Assembly: GCA_027692465.1 (NCBI GenBank)
Contig: JAQEYU010000002.1
Location: 62,001-126,000, forward strand
Length of the DNA: 64,000 nt
Source: Enterococcaceae bacterium OF42-14pH9A
Lineage (GTDB): Bacteria; Bacillota; Bacilli; Lactobacillales; Enterococcaceae
Direction: 5' to 3'
How positions within the stretch are numbered: position 1 is the first letter of the stretch; each line of letters opens with the position of its first letter. Shown piece after piece: positions 27,299 to 36,801 of the stretch. The position numbers were made by a program, and so were the translations under genes. A model generated the notes under the pieces. The model had not been told where the DNA came from, did not search any database, and was given only the letters and a program-made list of their open reading frames with translations.

Positions 27299-28730
27299 TT
27301 TTTCGAATACCTCCTTGTTTTTTGATACGCCAGATGGTCAAAAAGAAAGCGGCGAAACACAAGACGAAGCTGCCTAAAAAGGTAATCTTCATCCCGTATA
27401 AAAAGACATCCGGCCGATTGTCGATATAGTTGGTGACCCGTTCCCCCATCTTGGCGGACATAGCCTGATACAAAACGGTGGTGGACAACGAGATCCCGAT
27501 GACCATCCCCAGATTACGGGCAAAAGAATTCATCGAACCGGCCAGCCCCAAGTTCTCGGTGGTGACAGAACTCATGACCATGGTGTTGTTCGGCGATTGG
27601 AACAGCGCATTGCCGGCTCCCATGATGGCAGTGGCGACGATGTAGAGCCACAAAGGTGAATCCACTGACAAAAACATGTACATGACCTGAGTCACCGATA
27701 ACAGGCCCAAGCCGGCCAGCACCAGAATCTCCGGCCCCACCCGGTCAGTGAGGTATCCGCTCAAAGGTGCACCGATGACCATCATCAGAGGAAAGACCAT
27801 CATCAGCATTCCCGCATAGCTGGGGCTCAAGCCGCGGGCATTTTGCAGATAAAAGGGAATCACCACATTGACAAAAAAGTTGGAAGAAAAAATCAGCAGT
27901 GCAGTGATCAGACTCATGCTGAAGATCTTGTTCTTAAAAATACCAAAGGACACCAGTGGAAAGGGCGCCTTTTTCTCGATTTTCAGGAAGCTGATAAACG
28001 CCACCACCGAGAAGGCAAAGAGGACCAGCGGCACCGGATGGAAAAAGCCGCTTTCCTGACCCAAAAAGATTGCGCCGAAAAAGCTGATGATAGTCGCCGC
28101 GATCGCTGTAAAGCCGCCTTTGTCGATGGTATGGCCGCTCATAGTGATGTCTTTAGGCAGAAATTTTTCAGCAATCAACATGGTCACGATCCCTACCGGC
28201 ACATTGATCCAAAAAATATAGGCCCAGGAGAATTGCGACAAGATTACCCCGCCCAGACCCGGTCCGGCAATCGATCCCAATGATACGAAGGCCCCGATTG
28301 CCCCCAGCGCCCGCCCCCGTTCATGCATGGGGAAAACTTCTGTGATGATCCCGGTATTGGTGGCCATCGTCATACTGGCTCCCACAGCCTGAACCACGCG
28401 GGCAAACAACAAAAATGCCAACGAATGATTGAATCCGCACAACAACGAACCGAGGACAAAAATCAGCGTCCCGATCCGGAAAATCTTAATCTTGCCCCGG
28501 CTGTCACCGATCTTGCCAAACAGCAGCAGACAGGAACAGACAATCATCAGATACACCGACACCACCCATTCTGCCTGATTCATGGGGACTCCCATGTCTT
28601 TTGAGATGGTGGGCAGTGCAATATTCACGATGCTGCCGTCCAAGGTGGACATAAAGGTAAACATCGAGACGGCAATCAAAATCCACCAGCGGTTCTTTTG
28701 AACTTTCGCGTCTTCTTGATAACTATGCAT
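27291..28730 (-). CDS. MFS exporter, DHA2 family (14 helices)
   Basis: 479 aa, about 14 membrane helices. DHA2 markers are visible: motif with MSTLDGSIVNIALPTIS in helix 1, LLFGKIGDSRGKIKIF (motif A) in the loop after helix 2, and the helix-5 antiporter motif GSIAGPGLGGVI. Such proton-driven exporters remove drugs, dyes or bile salts. ATG at 28730 with GAAAGGAAG. First gene of the operon with ebsC and the MazG-like gene; no adjacent regulator is seen. Confidence 0.92.
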   Translation of the reverse strand: MHSYQEDAKVQKNRWWILIAVSMFTFMSTLDGSIVNIALPTISKDMGVPMNQAEWVVSVYLMIVCSCLLLFGKIGDSRGKIKIFRIGTLIFVLGSLLCGFNHSLAFLLFARVVQAVGASMTMATNTGIITEVFPMHERGRALGAIGAFVSLGSIAGPGLGGVILSQFSWAYIFWINVPVGIVTMLIAEKFLPKDITMSGHTIDKGGFTAIAATIISFFGAIFLGQESGFFHPVPLVLFAFSVVAFISFLKIEKKAPFPLVSFGIFKNKIFSMSLITALLIFSSNFFVNVVIPFYLQNARGLSPSYAGMLMMVFPLMMVIGAPLSGYLTDRVGPEILVLAGLGLLSVTQVMYMFLSVDSPLWLYIVATAIMGAGNALFQSPNNTMVMSSVTTENLGLAGSMNSFARNLGMVIGISLSTTVLYQAMSAKMGERVTNYIDNRPDVFLYGMKITFLGSFVLCFAAFFLTIWRIKKQGGIRKNV

Positions 28731-28900
28731 AACAGGACTTCCTTTCTATCTGCGGCTCAGCCTTCCTGCCGGCCGCGACAATACACGCTCCAGACTATGT
28801 ATCACGAGCCATTCCAGTATAGTCGATTTTCAGGAAAATTTCATATGTTTTCCCTTGGAATGTAAGTGTCCGGTCAAACAGGTGAAACGCATGCAAAATA

Positions 28901-28943
28901 AAAAAGAGCTTGGAGGACCTGGTAGCTTCCTCGGCGCTCTTTT
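28901..28943 (-). terminator. Terminator of the 61-aa membrane protein gene
   Basis: Minus strand AGAGC-CCGAGGA...TCCTCC-AGCTCTTTTTT: about 12-bp stem followed by TTTTTTATTTT, 83 bp after the stop at 29026. Confidence 0.75.
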
Positions 28944-29025
28944 CAAAATGATAGTTTCTGCCGCATCTTTACTGCTGCAAAGATTCGTAGTGTCCTTTCA
29001 GAGCAGACACGACCTAGCGTGAGTT

Positions 29026-29211
29026 TCACTTATCCGGTGGTCCCATAAAGAATTTCCGGAGCCCGGGGATAAACCACAGGATGACAAAAAAGAAAACGAA
29101 GGCACACAAAATCTGCAACACCAGATTCAGCTTGGGAAATAAGAAGGACAGGAGAAAATAAAACAAAATCCCGGCGATCACGGTGCGGACCGTATATTTG
29201 CTTCCTTTCAT
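29026..29211 (-). CDS. Small hypothetical membrane protein (61 aa)
   Basis: From the ATG at 29211, preceded by AAAGGAG seven nt upstream; a longer upstream reading is rejected for lack of such a site. Two hydrophobic helices (about 10-27 and 29-47) in a short, basic protein ending FFMGPPDK. I do not recognise the family. Own terminator at 28901; stands alone between an exporter operon and an amino-acid importer. Confidence 0.65.
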   Translation of the reverse strand: MKGSKYTVRTVIAGILFYFLLSFLFPKLNLVLQILCAFVFFFVILWFIPGLRKFFMGPPDK

Positions 29212-29384
29212 AACGGCACTCCTTTCCACAACTTTGGTTTCAGTGTACCGGACAATCGGCGGTCTGGCAAAAAAAACGGCGGCCACAGCTGCAGGCGGCC
29301 CCTAAAGACATGGGCAGCCTGCGATCTTCGGCTTCCAGGATTGTTTCCACCGGTAAAAAAGCTGCTGCTCAAAAAAAGCCCCAA

Positions 29385-30236
29385 CTACTGACCGACAATC
29401 ACATCTTCTGCCTTGATATCGGCACCGAAAAACGGCTTCAAGGTGGCGTCATAGGCGGTTTCAAAGAACTGGGCCGCAGACAGTTTTTCAAGGTCTTCAT
29501 TGAGCCAGTTCAACAGGGTTTCATTGCCTTTTTTTACCGCCGGATTGATGGTGGAGACTTCGCCGATTTCTTTGATCCCCACTTCATAGTCGGGATTTTC
29601 TTTGACCCAGGCATACAGGTAGGTATTGTCATCTGCCAGTGCTGCGCCTCGCCCATCTGTCAGTGCTTGGAACTGTTGGCTTTTGGATTCGTATTTTTCC
29701 AACTGGACATCAGGGTATTCCTTAGTAAAGTAGGTTTCGGCCGTCGTTCCTTTGGTCACGATCAGCTCTTTGCCCGCGAGTGCCTCCGGAGCAGTAACCG
29801 CCGCGCTTTTCGGCGAAACCACGCCGATTCCGACTTTCATATAGGGTTTCGCAAAATCCACAACCTTTTCCCGCTCCGGGGTTTTGGTGAAATTGGCCAA
29901 CACCAGGTCTACTTTGTTGGATTTCAGTGCGTCCACCCGCTCTTCAGCGTTGACTACCACAAATTCGATCTTTTTTTCATCCCCCAACAGATCTTTGGCC
30001 AGCTGCTTGGCCAAGTAAACATCATAGCCTTGATTTTCTCCTTTTTCATCCAAATAGCCATAAGGAGAGAGATCCCCGAAGACGGCGACTTTCAATTTGT
30101 CCCGTTTCTTGATGGCAGCCACGGAAGAAGGCTCTTCCTGCTGATTGTTGCCGGCTTTGGCGCTGGTTGACCCGCAGCCGGCCAAACTGCCGATGACGAG
30201 GATGGCTAAAAGACTCAATAAACCCTTTTTCTTCAT
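29385..30236 (-). CDS. Amino-acid ABC transporter substrate-binding lipoprotein
   Basis: 283 aa. Signal peptide with lipobox GSLAGC (Cys20), then a family-3 amino-acid-binding fold (KLKVAVFGDLSPYGYLDEKGENQGYDVYLAKQLA is characteristic, here residues about 47-80). Last gene of a four-gene importer operon, 18 bp after the ATPase. The T-box upstream of the operon has an apparent Met specifier, suggesting methionine or a related sulfur amino acid as cargo, but family-3 proteins also bind cystine, Glu/Gln and Arg. Sequence alone does not settle the ligand. Confidence 0.92.
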   Translation of the reverse strand: MKKKGLLSLLAILVIGSLAGCGSTSAKAGNNQQEEPSSVAAIKKRDKLKVAVFGDLSPYGYLDEKGENQGYDVYLAKQLAKDLLGDEKKIEFVVVNAEERVDALKSNKVDLVLANFTKTPEREKVVDFAKPYMKVGIGVVSPKSAAVTAPEALAGKELIVTKGTTAETYFTKEYPDVQLEKYESKSQQFQALTDGRGAALADDNTYLYAWVKENPDYEVGIKEIGEVSTINPAVKKGNETLLNWLNEDLEKLSAAQFFETAYDATLKPFFGADIKAEDVIVGQ

Positions 30237-30254
30237 AATTCATTCGCTCCCTTT

Positions 30255-30998
30255 TTATAAGTTTGTATAGTCAAGACTTTGGAGAAAGTCTTGCGCACGT
30301 TTTGTCTGCGGCCGGGAAAAAAAGGCCGGTGTAGCGGAGTTTTCGACGATTCGGCCCGCTGCCATAAAAAGAACCCGATCGCTCACCTGACGGGCAAAGG
30401 CCATCTCGTGGGTGACGATCAACAGTGTTTTGTCCGTTTGGGCCAGCTCCAAGATGACTTCCAGGACTTCCCGCACCATTTCCGGATCTAAGGAGGCTGT
30501 CACCTCGTCAAACAGCATCAGACGGGGCTCCATACAAAGACTGCGCAGAATCGCCACCCGCTGTTTTTGACCGCCGGAAAGTTGGCGGGGATAATCGTGC
30601 GCCCGGTCCTGCAATCCGACCCGAGCCAACCAGTCCAAGGCGGTCTGCTCAACCTCCTGGGGGTCGCGTTTTTGCACTTTGACCGGTCCCATTAGTAGAT
30701 TTTCCAGTACCGTTTTATTGGGGAACAGGTCATAGCTTTGAAAAACCATCCCGATTTCCGGTCGTAATTTTTGCCAATTTTTCTCGGTGGGATAGATCTT
30801 TTTGCCATCAAAAAACAACTCTCCGGATGCGATTGTCTCCAGCCCGTTCAGGCAGCGGAGCAGGGTACTCTTGCCGCTGCCGGAAGGACCCAGCAGGGCG
30901 ACGACTTCCCCTTCTTCGATAGTCAGATCCACTTCAGAAAGGATCGTCTGGTCGCCGAATTTTTTAGTGATTCCTTTGCCGGACATGATTTCTGCCAT
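30255..30998 (-). CDS. Polar amino-acid ABC transporter ATPase (GlnQ type)
   Basis: 247 aa from ATG 30998, two bp after the permease stop and behind AGGAGGG; the longer upstream reading is rejected since it would run back into the permease gene. Walker A GPSGSGKSTLLRCLNGLE, Q-loop FQSYDLFPNKT, signature LSGGQKQRVAILR, Walker B LMLFDEVTASLDP and H-loop IVTHEM are all intact. Note Val in DEVTASLD rather than the common Pro, which is usual in this subfamily group. Confidence 0.95.
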   Translation of the reverse strand: MAEIMSGKGITKKFGDQTILSEVDLTIEEGEVVALLGPSGSGKSTLLRCLNGLETIASGELFFDGKKIYPTEKNWQKLRPEIGMVFQSYDLFPNKTVLENLLMGPVKVQKRDPQEVEQTALDWLARVGLQDRAHDYPRQLSGGQKQRVAILRSLCMEPRLMLFDEVTASLDPEMVREVLEVILELAQTDKTLLIVTHEMAFARQVSDRVLFMAAGRIVENSATPAFFSRPQTKRAQDFLQSLDYTNL

Positions 30999-31000
30999 TG

Positions 31001-31672
31001 TCAGCCCTCCTCTTTTTCCAATCGCTGCGCCAGCCAGCTCAGCGGGTAACACAACAAAAAATACAAGATAAAAATCACGCCGTAAATCCACAGACTGACC
31101 GTCGGGATCGTGACAGTATAATGCTCGATGATCTGGGTACCTACCCGAATCAGCTCAGCCACGCCGATCATCATCAGTAAACTGGTGGTCTTGATTACAC
31201 GAGTCACCAGATTCAGAGTCGGAGGGATGATCTGCTTTAACCCCTGCGGCAGTAAAATATAACGGTACAGCTGCCCCCGCGAAAAGCCCAGCGAACGCCC
31301 GATCTCAATTTGAGCAGGGCTGACGGCTTGGATGCCGCTGCGGACCAGATCACTCATCTCCGCTGAAATCCACAAGACGAAGACCAGGATCGAAACGGCT
31401 TCTTTTGAAATCGAACGGCCATAAACTTCCGGCAGGATATAATAAAAAACAAAGAGCAGGACCAGCAGCGGCACGATCCGGAAGATTTCCAGATAGATTT
31501 TGAGAATCCCGTTGATCAGCGGATTGTGACCGGTTCTGAGAATTCCCAAAAAGATCCCCAGCACCAGTCCAATCACCAGTGAGATCCCCGCCAGCTTGAT
31601 CACTTCTACTAAAGCCAACAGCAACCGTTGAAGATTGTTGCCTTCAAAAAGTATTCTGATTCCCGGCGGCAC
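31001..31672 (-). CDS. Amino-acid ABC transporter permease (HisM type), second subunit
   Basis: 223 aa from GTG 31672, with AAGGAGG seven nt upstream. Five predicted helices and the EAA-like loop IEIGRSLGFSRGQLYRYILLPQG. Its start lies 29 bases inside the first permease gene, which indicates translational coupling. With the first permease it forms the heterodimeric channel. Confidence 0.92.
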   Translation of the reverse strand: MPPGIRILFEGNNLQRLLLALVEVIKLAGISLVIGLVLGIFLGILRTGHNPLINGILKIYLEIFRIVPLLVLLFVFYYILPEVYGRSISKEAVSILVFVLWISAEMSDLVRSGIQAVSPAQIEIGRSLGFSRGQLYRYILLPQGLKQIIPPTLNLVTRVIKTTSLLMMIGVAELIRVGTQIIEHYTVTIPTVSLWIYGVIFILYFLLCYPLSWLAQRLEKEEG

Positions 31673-32312
31673 GGCGGACCCTCCTTTCCCACAAATGCAA
31701 CGGCAGAATCAACGGCAGCAGGATCACGCCGTAGCTGATCACCAGCATAAACAGAAACTCCCGCGTCATATAATACATCCCGATGAGATCTTTGGCGGTA
31801 TTGGTCAAGTCCATGATGGAGATGGCACTGAATACCGAGGTCTCTTTCAACAAAAAGATGGCATTGGCCCCCAGACTGGGCAAAGACAGCGGCAGTCCCT
31901 GCGGCAAAATCACTTGACCGGCCAATTGCCGGCGGGAAAAGCCCAGCGACTTTCCGGCGTCGATTTGAACTTTAGGCACCTGTTGAAAACTGCCGCGAAA
32001 GGCCTCTGCCATGTAAGAACCGCCTAAAAAAGTCAGGCCGATGACCGCGGCTGTCGTTTTCTCCAGGGAGATCCCAATCTTCGGCAAGCCGTAATACAGG
32101 AAAAACAACTGGATCAATAGCGGTGTGTTGCGGGAAAGCTCCGTATAAACTGCGCCCAACCGTGCTAAGACCGGTGCCTGAAAAAAACGGCAGACAGCTA
32201 CGAAAAATCCTACCACCAACGACAAGAGGATCCCCGCCACACCTAAGCTTGCGGTGAGAACCAGTGCTTTTCCAAACAGCGGGATTTGCTGAAAAATAAT
32301 CTGAAAATCCAT
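31644..32312 (-). CDS. Amino-acid ABC transporter permease, first subunit
   Basis: 222 aa from ATG 32312 with AAGGAAGGAG upstream. An ORF reading back to 32516 is rejected because it enters the T-box region. Helices and the loop VQIDAGKSLGFSRRQLAGQVILPQG are typical of His/Glu/Gln/Arg-type (PAAT) permeases. It is the first gene after the T-box leader, about 180 nt from the leader terminator. Confidence 0.92.
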   Translation of the reverse strand: MDFQIIFQQIPLFGKALVLTASLGVAGILLSLVVGFFVAVCRFFQAPVLARLGAVYTELSRNTPLLIQLFFLYYGLPKIGISLEKTTAAVIGLTFLGGSYMAEAFRGSFQQVPKVQIDAGKSLGFSRRQLAGQVILPQGLPLSLPSLGANAIFLLKETSVFSAISIMDLTNTAKDLIGMYYMTREFLFMLVISYGVILLPLILPLHLWERRVRRAAGNQNTF

Positions 32313-32494
32313 GTACTCCTTCCTTTCCGAGACAACATCGCCGGCAGCCTGTCGCATTTTACGATGCGAACAGGTCTGAAGCGCTTGCGACTCCAACTTG
32401 TGATGCCGGTATCCAAGGCCCGCTTTTCGCTGAGCAACACCTTTATTTGCTGCTTTTTTCCGCCGGTCATTCCCGCAAATCTTGAAAAAAGGTA

Positions 32495-32746
32495 TAAAAA
32501 AAGATCCCCCCTTCATCTAAAAGGGCGATCTGGTCGCGGTACCACCTTTGTTTGCTGCAGTTGGGCAGCCTTTGTGTCGAAATAGCCGACAATTACCGGG
32601 GATAACGGTCCCACCGTTTTCCGCTCGTGCACCTCTGCTCTTACGAAAAATCGCTCCCAGACCATCTTCCAAGGATTGTCTTTGTTTCCTTTCAGCACCC
32701 GGAAACTCTCTGTCAAAAGACTGCTTCTTGTACTCATCTGTTCCAT
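32495..32746 (-). promoter_or_regulatory. T-box riboswitch (apparent Met specifier)
   Basis: Minus strand carries the T-box AGGTGGTACCGCG (about 32534-32546), whose bulge binds the uncharged tRNA acceptor end, followed by a terminator stem AGATC-CCCTT...AAGGG-GATCT and seven T. Stem I shows CAGA/TCTG, an internal loop with AGTA on the 5' side and GAAGATGG on the 3' side, then CAAG/CTTG. In known T-boxes the codon follows GAA plus one base, which gives ATG (32663-32665), Met. Uncharged tRNA-Met would allow read-through into the importer operon. A GAT (Asp) reading is the main alternative. Confidence 0.92.
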
Positions 32747-32772
32747 GCGGTTGTTATTTTGATTGTGAAGTT

Positions 32773-32801
32773 ATTATATAATTCAAGGATTTTAAAAGCA
32801 A
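32773..32801 (-). promoter_or_regulatory. Promoter of the T-box/importer operon
   Basis: Minus strand TTGCTT (32796-32801), 17-bp spacer, TATAAT (32773-32778); start predicted near 32765, about 20 nt before stem I. Confidence 0.82.
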
Positions 32802-32906
32802 TGCTCCGGGGGATTGGCGTTTTTAATCGCTGGTGATAGTTTTTACCTATCACCGGATTTTGTCGAAATGCTGAAGCAGGCGAGCCGAATATGCTCCGTT
32901 TACCGG

Positions 32907-32948
32907 ACAAGAAAACACCGAACAGCAGCTGCTCGGTGTTTTCTTGTC
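32907..32948 (-). terminator. Intrinsic terminator (bidirectional)
   Basis: GAAAACACCGA...TCGGTGTTTTC perfect 11-bp stem with an 11-nt loop, 20 bp after the hydroxyacid dehydrogenase stop at 32969. Confidence 0.88.
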
Positions 32949-32968
32949 TTCGTATGAAAGAAGCTGCT

Positions 32969-33919
32969 TCAATTGTCGCGGCGGATCACATTTTGCAGGG
33001 CGGCCGGTTCAGTAAAGAAGGCCTTGAGGTTTCCGGCAGCAATTTCCAAAAAGAGCTCCTTGGTCTTGTCCAGATGAAAACCGCCGGCGACGTGTGGCGT
33101 CAAGACCAGATTGCGCACATCCCAATAAGGGGATTCCTTTGGCAACGGTTCCGGATCGATTACATCCAAGGCTGCCATAAAGTCGCGATTTTTTTCCATA
33201 TGAGCCACCAAAGCCGGTGTATCCACCAGATCGCCCCGACCCACATTGATCAAAATCAGATCCTCTTTGGCTTGGCTCAAAAGCGGAGCAGCCACCAAGT
33301 GATGGGTTGCTGCAGTCGCCGGCGCACAAAGGATCAGCACATCCAGATCGGCTACCGTTTCACGGATTGTCGTCATGGGACGGATTTCAGCGACGGCTTC
33401 CAGCTGGATCTCAGGATCGATATCGTAGCCGATCACCGTTGCTCCCAGACTGTGAAAACGCGTGGCAATGTTGCGGCCGATATCTCCTAATCCGACTACA
33501 CCGACTCGGGAACCAAAAACCGCTTTTACGCGGCCTTCTCTTACCCAGTCGTGGGCCAGCTGATCCCGCAGATACAGATGCAGCTTGCGCATCAGCATCA
33601 GACATAACGAGACCGCATGTTCAGACACCGTCAACCCATATGTGCCGCGAGCGTTTGCAAGAATGGTTTGTGCCGGCAGGACTCCCGCTTGCAGATATTC
33701 ATCGTAGCCGGCGCTGTTCAGCTGCAGCCACTTCAAATTCGTCAGCTGATCTGAAAGCAGGCCAACCGGTGGATTACCGATGATGATCGTCGCCTCTGCC
33801 AGCTGCTCTTTAGTCACCTTAGTCTTATCAGTGAATGTGAAACGAGCTTGCGGAAATCTTTGTTCAAAGTCAAGCTGCTGGTCTTCATCAATACCGAGTA
33901 AAAAGAGAATAGATTCCAT
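32969..33919 (-). CDS. D-2-hydroxyacid dehydrogenase (NAD-binding)
   Basis: 316 aa from ATG 33919, which has GGAGG five nt upstream; the in-frame ATG four codons earlier overlaps that site. Rossmann motif VGVVGLGDIGRNIA, catalytic Arg in NVGRGDLVD, Glu in DVIDPEPLP and His in TPHVAGG are intact. Family members reduce 2-keto acids or oxidise glycerate, phosphoglycerate or similar. It is the last gene of a run gnd-dehydrogenase, 30 bp after gnd, so a 2-keto sugar acid is a fair guess. Confidence 0.88.
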   Translation of the reverse strand: MESILFLLGIDEDQQLDFEQRFPQARFTFTDKTKVTKEQLAEATIIIGNPPVGLLSDQLTNLKWLQLNSAGYDEYLQAGVLPAQTILANARGTYGLTVSEHAVSLCLMLMRKLHLYLRDQLAHDWVREGRVKAVFGSRVGVVGLGDIGRNIATRFHSLGATVIGYDIDPEIQLEAVAEIRPMTTIRETVADLDVLILCAPATAATHHLVAAPLLSQAKEDLILINVGRGDLVDTPALVAHMEKNRDFMAALDVIDPEPLPKESPYWDVRNLVLTPHVAGGFHLDKTKELFLEIAAGNLKAFFTEPAALQNVIRRDN

Positions 33920-33949
33920 AGTTACCTCCATTTTATGATTATCGTCTGC

Positions 33950-35365
33950 TTACTCAGTATACCAGTTATAGTGGAAAATCCCCTCGCGATCCGTTCGCTG
34001 GTAGGTATGGGCACCGAAATAATCCCGCTGTGCCTGGATCAGATTAGCCGGCAGCCGCTCGGCACGATAAGAGTCGAAATAAGCGATAGCACTGGCAAAA
34101 GTCGGAACCGGGATCCCGGCTTGGACTGCCAGAGCCACAATTTCCCGCAGCGATTGCTGGTACTTGGCTGTGATCTGACTGAAATAATCATCCAGCAGCA
34201 GGTTTTCCAGCTCCGGTGTCTGCTCGTAAGCTTCCGTGATCTTTTGCAAAAAACGAGCCCGGATGATGCAGCCGGCCCGCCAGATTTTTGCAATCTCACC
34301 GGGAGCCAGCTCCCAGCCGTATTCCTGAGAAGCCGCGCGCAGCTGGGCAAAGCCCTGCGCATAACTCATGATCTTGGAAAAATACAGGGCTTCCCGGATT
34401 TTTTCGATCAATTCCTGTTGCTGGCCTTCGTAGCCTGCAGCGGTCGGTCCGGTGAGCTGCGTTGCGGCATGGACCCGTTCGTCTTTGTAAGCCGAAATAA
34501 AGCGGGCAAAAACCGACTCGGTGATCAGCGGCAGCGGCACACCAAGATCCAGTGCCGACTGGCTGGTCCATTTGCCGGTACCTTTATTGCCGGCTGCATC
34601 CAAGATCACATCCACGATCGGTTTGCCGGTACCCAAATCATCTTCACGAGTCAGAATATCCGCCGTGATCTCGATCAGATAGCTGTCCAGTTCTCCTTGG
34701 TTCCATTCCTTGAAAATCGGTGCCATTTCAGCAGCCGACAAGCCCAGCAGCTGCTTTAACAGGTCGTAGGATTCGGCAATCAGTTGCATATCGCCGTATT
34801 CGATGCCGTTATGGACCATTTTCACATAATGACCGGCGCCGTCCGGACCGATATAGGTGACACAGGGCGTCCCGTCTTCGGCTTTAGCAGCGATCTGTTC
34901 CAAAATCGGCGCCACCAGTTCGTAGGCTGCTTTTTGGCCGCCAGGCATGATGGACGGCCCCTTCAAAGCCCCCTCTTCTCCGCCGGACACACCGGTTCCG
35001 ATGAAGTTGATGCCGGAATCCGCCAACTCTTCGTTGCGACGGATTGTATCTTTGAAGAAGGTATTGCCGCCGTCGATCAGAATATCTCCTTGATCGAGAT
35101 ACGGCAGCAGCTCCTTAATCGTGGCATCAGTGGCCGGACCTGCTTTGACCATCAGCAGAATCCGCCGGGGTTTTTCAATCGACTGAACAAACTCCGGAAT
35201 ACTGAAGGTAGCTTTGAAGCGCTTGTCCGGATGCTCTGCGATGACTGCTGCGGTTTTGTCACTGCTGCGGTTGTACAAGGCCACCGAGTAGCCGCGGCTT
35301 TCGATATTCAACGCTAAATTTTTCCCCATTACGGCCATCCCTACGACACCGATTTGTTGTTCCAT
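33950..35365 (-). CDS. gnd: 6-phosphogluconate dehydrogenase, decarboxylating
   Basis: 471 aa from ATG 35365 (GAGGAG eight nt upstream; the upstream GTG lies too close to that site). Full-length Gnd: cofactor motif [17 protein letters not shown], substrate motif [21 protein letters not shown] with the catalytic Lys and His-Asn, and C-terminal tail [12 protein letters not shown]. It makes ribulose-5-phosphate, CO2 and NAD(P)H from 6-phosphogluconate. In this locus it may serve gluconate entering as the 6-phosphate through the PTS, or the pentose phosphate route generally. Confidence 0.96.
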   Translation of the reverse strand: MEQQIGVVGMAVMGKNLALNIESRGYSVALYNRSSDKTAAVIAEHPDKRFKATFSIPEFVQSIEKPRRILLMVKAGPATDATIKELLPYLDQGDILIDGGNTFFKDTIRRNEELADSGINFIGTGVSGGEEGALKGPSIMPGGQKAAYELVAPILEQIAAKAEDGTPCVTYIGPDGAGHYVKMVHNGIEYGDMQLIAESYDLLKQLLGLSAAEMAPIFKEWNQGELDSYLIEITADILTREDDLGTGKPIVDVILDAAGNKGTGKWTSQSALDLGVPLPLITESVFARFISAYKDERVHAATQLTGPTAAGYEGQQQELIEKIREALYFSKIMSYAQGFAQLRAASQEYGWELAPGEIAKIWRAGCIIRARFLQKITEAYEQTPELENLLLDDYFSQITAKYQQSLREIVALAVQAGIPVPTFASAIAYFDSYRAERLPANLIQAQRDYFGAHTYQRTDREGIFHYNWYTE

Positions 35366-35370
35366 TTTCT

Positions 35371-36096
35371 TCACTCCTCTTTGTTGTCCGACGACTGCTG
35401 CAACAGCGCCGCCACTTGGCTCAAATCTTCAAAAATAAAATCCGGCTGCGCCTCATAAACCATGGCCTGAGTCAGATCCTGCAACAACGGATAGCGGCCT
35501 TTTCTTACCGGCAGATCCGTGATATCGTCTTCGATCAATGCCGAAGAAATCCCGGCCGCTTTGGCAGCTTTGATACCGGCGCGGGAATCTTCCAAAACCA
35601 GCGCATGCTCCGGTTTTACACCGGCTTTTTTGCAGGCGGTCAAAAAAATCTCCGGATCCGGTTTGCCTTTTTTCACTTCATCCCCCGAAATGATCAGGTC
35701 CACATACGGTGCCACGGCTTCGATCTCAAGGTAGTTGCGGATGTTTTCCAAATGATTAGAGGAGGCTACCGCTACCAGTCGGCCGGAAGCTTTGGCATAG
35801 TGCAGCAATGACTCCAGGCCTTTTTTCTTGAAGACCCGCTTTTCTTCGGCAAAGATCAACCCTTTGTTGACGTTCATTTCCGCCCGCCACTGCTGATACG
35901 GAACCTCGTCGCCATATAAGACAGCCATTTCTTTGAGGATCGCCGCTTCAGTCCGGCCGGTCAGGTGGTAGTATACTTGATGATTCATTTCGTAATCGTA
36001 TTTTTCTGCCGAACGCAAGTAGGCTCGATAGGCTAGGCGGCCGGTCTCAAACATCAAGCCGTCCATGTCGAAGATCAGTAACTCGATCATTTTCAT
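35371..36096 (-). CDS. HAD-superfamily phosphatase (beta-phosphoglucomutase-like)
   Basis: 241 aa, ATG 36096 after AAAGGAGG. HAD motifs: [32 protein letters not shown] and [10 protein letters not shown]. Cap domain at about 18-90. Members remove phosphate from sugar phosphates or isomerise them. It stands after a hairpin that follows eda and 5 bp before gnd, so it may clear phosphorylated intermediates of the sugar-acid route. The substrate is not deducible. Confidence 0.87.
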   Translation of the reverse strand: MKMIELLIFDMDGLMFETGRLAYRAYLRSAEKYDYEMNHQVYYHLTGRTEAAILKEMAVLYGDEVPYQQWRAEMNVNKGLIFAEEKRVFKKKGLESLLHYAKASGRLVAVASSNHLENIRNYLEIEAVAPYVDLIISGDEVKKGKPDPEIFLTACKKAGVKPEHALVLEDSRAGIKAAKAAGISSALIEDDITDLPVRKGRYPLLQDLTQAMVYEAQPDFIFEDLSQVAALLQQSSDNKEE

Positions 36097-36117
36097 TTTA
36101 TTCCTCCTTTAAGCAGC

Positions 36118-36148
36118 AAAAGCAGCGGGACCGATCGTTCCCGCTGCC
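36118..36148 (-). terminator. Terminator-like hairpin after eda
   Basis: Minus strand GCAGCGGGA...TCCCGCTGC perfect 9-bp stem, 8-nt loop, followed by only four to five T in GCTTTTGCTGC. Likely a partial terminator between the PTS-uxuA-eda and HAD-gnd segments. Confidence 0.6.
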
Positions 36149-36153
36149 TTCAC

Positions 36154-36789
36154 TTATATCAGCTGCAGCAATTCTTTGATCAGTGCGTCAGCTTGGACAC
36201 CGCCGTCAGCTGCCACTACGGCTTCTGACAAAATAAAGGAGCCGCCGACTGCCAGGATCTTTTCAAAGGCCAGGTACTCCTGCAGATTGCCTTGATGGAT
36301 GCCGCCGGTAGGAACGAATTCCATTTCAAAATAAGGACCTGCCAAGGCTTTGATCGCTTGCAAGCCGCCATAGATATCCGCCGGGAAAAACTTCACCACG
36401 TCCAAGCCCAGCTCGTAAGCCCGCTGGATGTCATTTGGTGTGGCTACTCCGGGAAAGACCGGAATCTGCTGTTCTTGACAGTAGCTGATGACTTCGGGCA
36501 CGACGGCTGGTGATACGATGAACTTGGCGCCGTTTTCGACGGCGGCTTCGGCCTGTTCACGAGTCTTTACCGTACCGGCGCCTACCAGCAGCTTGCCGGA
36601 TGCTGCCAAGCGTTTGATGGCCTCGACTGCCAACTCGCTGCGGAAAGTGACTTCGATTAAGGGCAGCTGATTGGCTGTCAGGATTGTTTCCACCTGTGGC
36701 AACAAGTCCAGTTGGGTAGCGGTATAAAGCGGCAACAGCCGTTTTTTCTTCATCTCCAGATAGACTGGATGCTGTTTCATTTCAAACAA
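36154..36789 (-). CDS. eda: 2-keto-3-deoxy-6-phosphogluconate (KDPG) aldolase
   Basis: 211 aa, (beta/alpha)8 class I aldolase that splits KDPG to pyruvate and glyceraldehyde-3-phosphate. Visible: the catalytic Glu in IEVTFRSELA, GAGTVKTREQAEAA and the Schiff-base Lys in VVKFFPADIYGG. The start is probably TTG at 36789, seven nt after AGGAGG; the next in-frame ATG is 16 nt away. 12 bp after uxuA. Together with mannonate dehydratase it indicates hexuronate or aldonate breakdown by the Entner-Doudoroff lower branch. Confidence 0.93.
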   Translation of the reverse strand: MFEMKQHPVYLEMKKKRLLPLYTATQLDLLPQVETILTANQLPLIEVTFRSELAVEAIKRLAASGKLLVGAGTVKTREQAEAAVENGAKFIVSPAVVPEVISYCQEQQIPVFPGVATPNDIQRAYELGLDVVKFFPADIYGGLQAIKALAGPYFEMEFVPTGGIHQGNLQEYLAFEKILAVGGSFILSEAVVAADGGVQADALIKELLQLI

Positions 36790-36801
36790 TGACCTTCCTC
36801 C

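Noticed and set aside
29310..30170. 286-aa ORF on the plus strand
   Set aside because: Antisense shadow of the amino-acid-binding lipoprotein gene; no ribosome-binding site and no recognisable domain.
32513..32746. 77-aa ORF on the minus strand
   Set aside because: Lies wholly in the T-box leader, whose RNA motifs explain the sequence.
33935..34759. 274-aa ORF on the plus strand
   Set aside because: Antisense shadow of gnd, whose protein is fully recognisable on the other strand.
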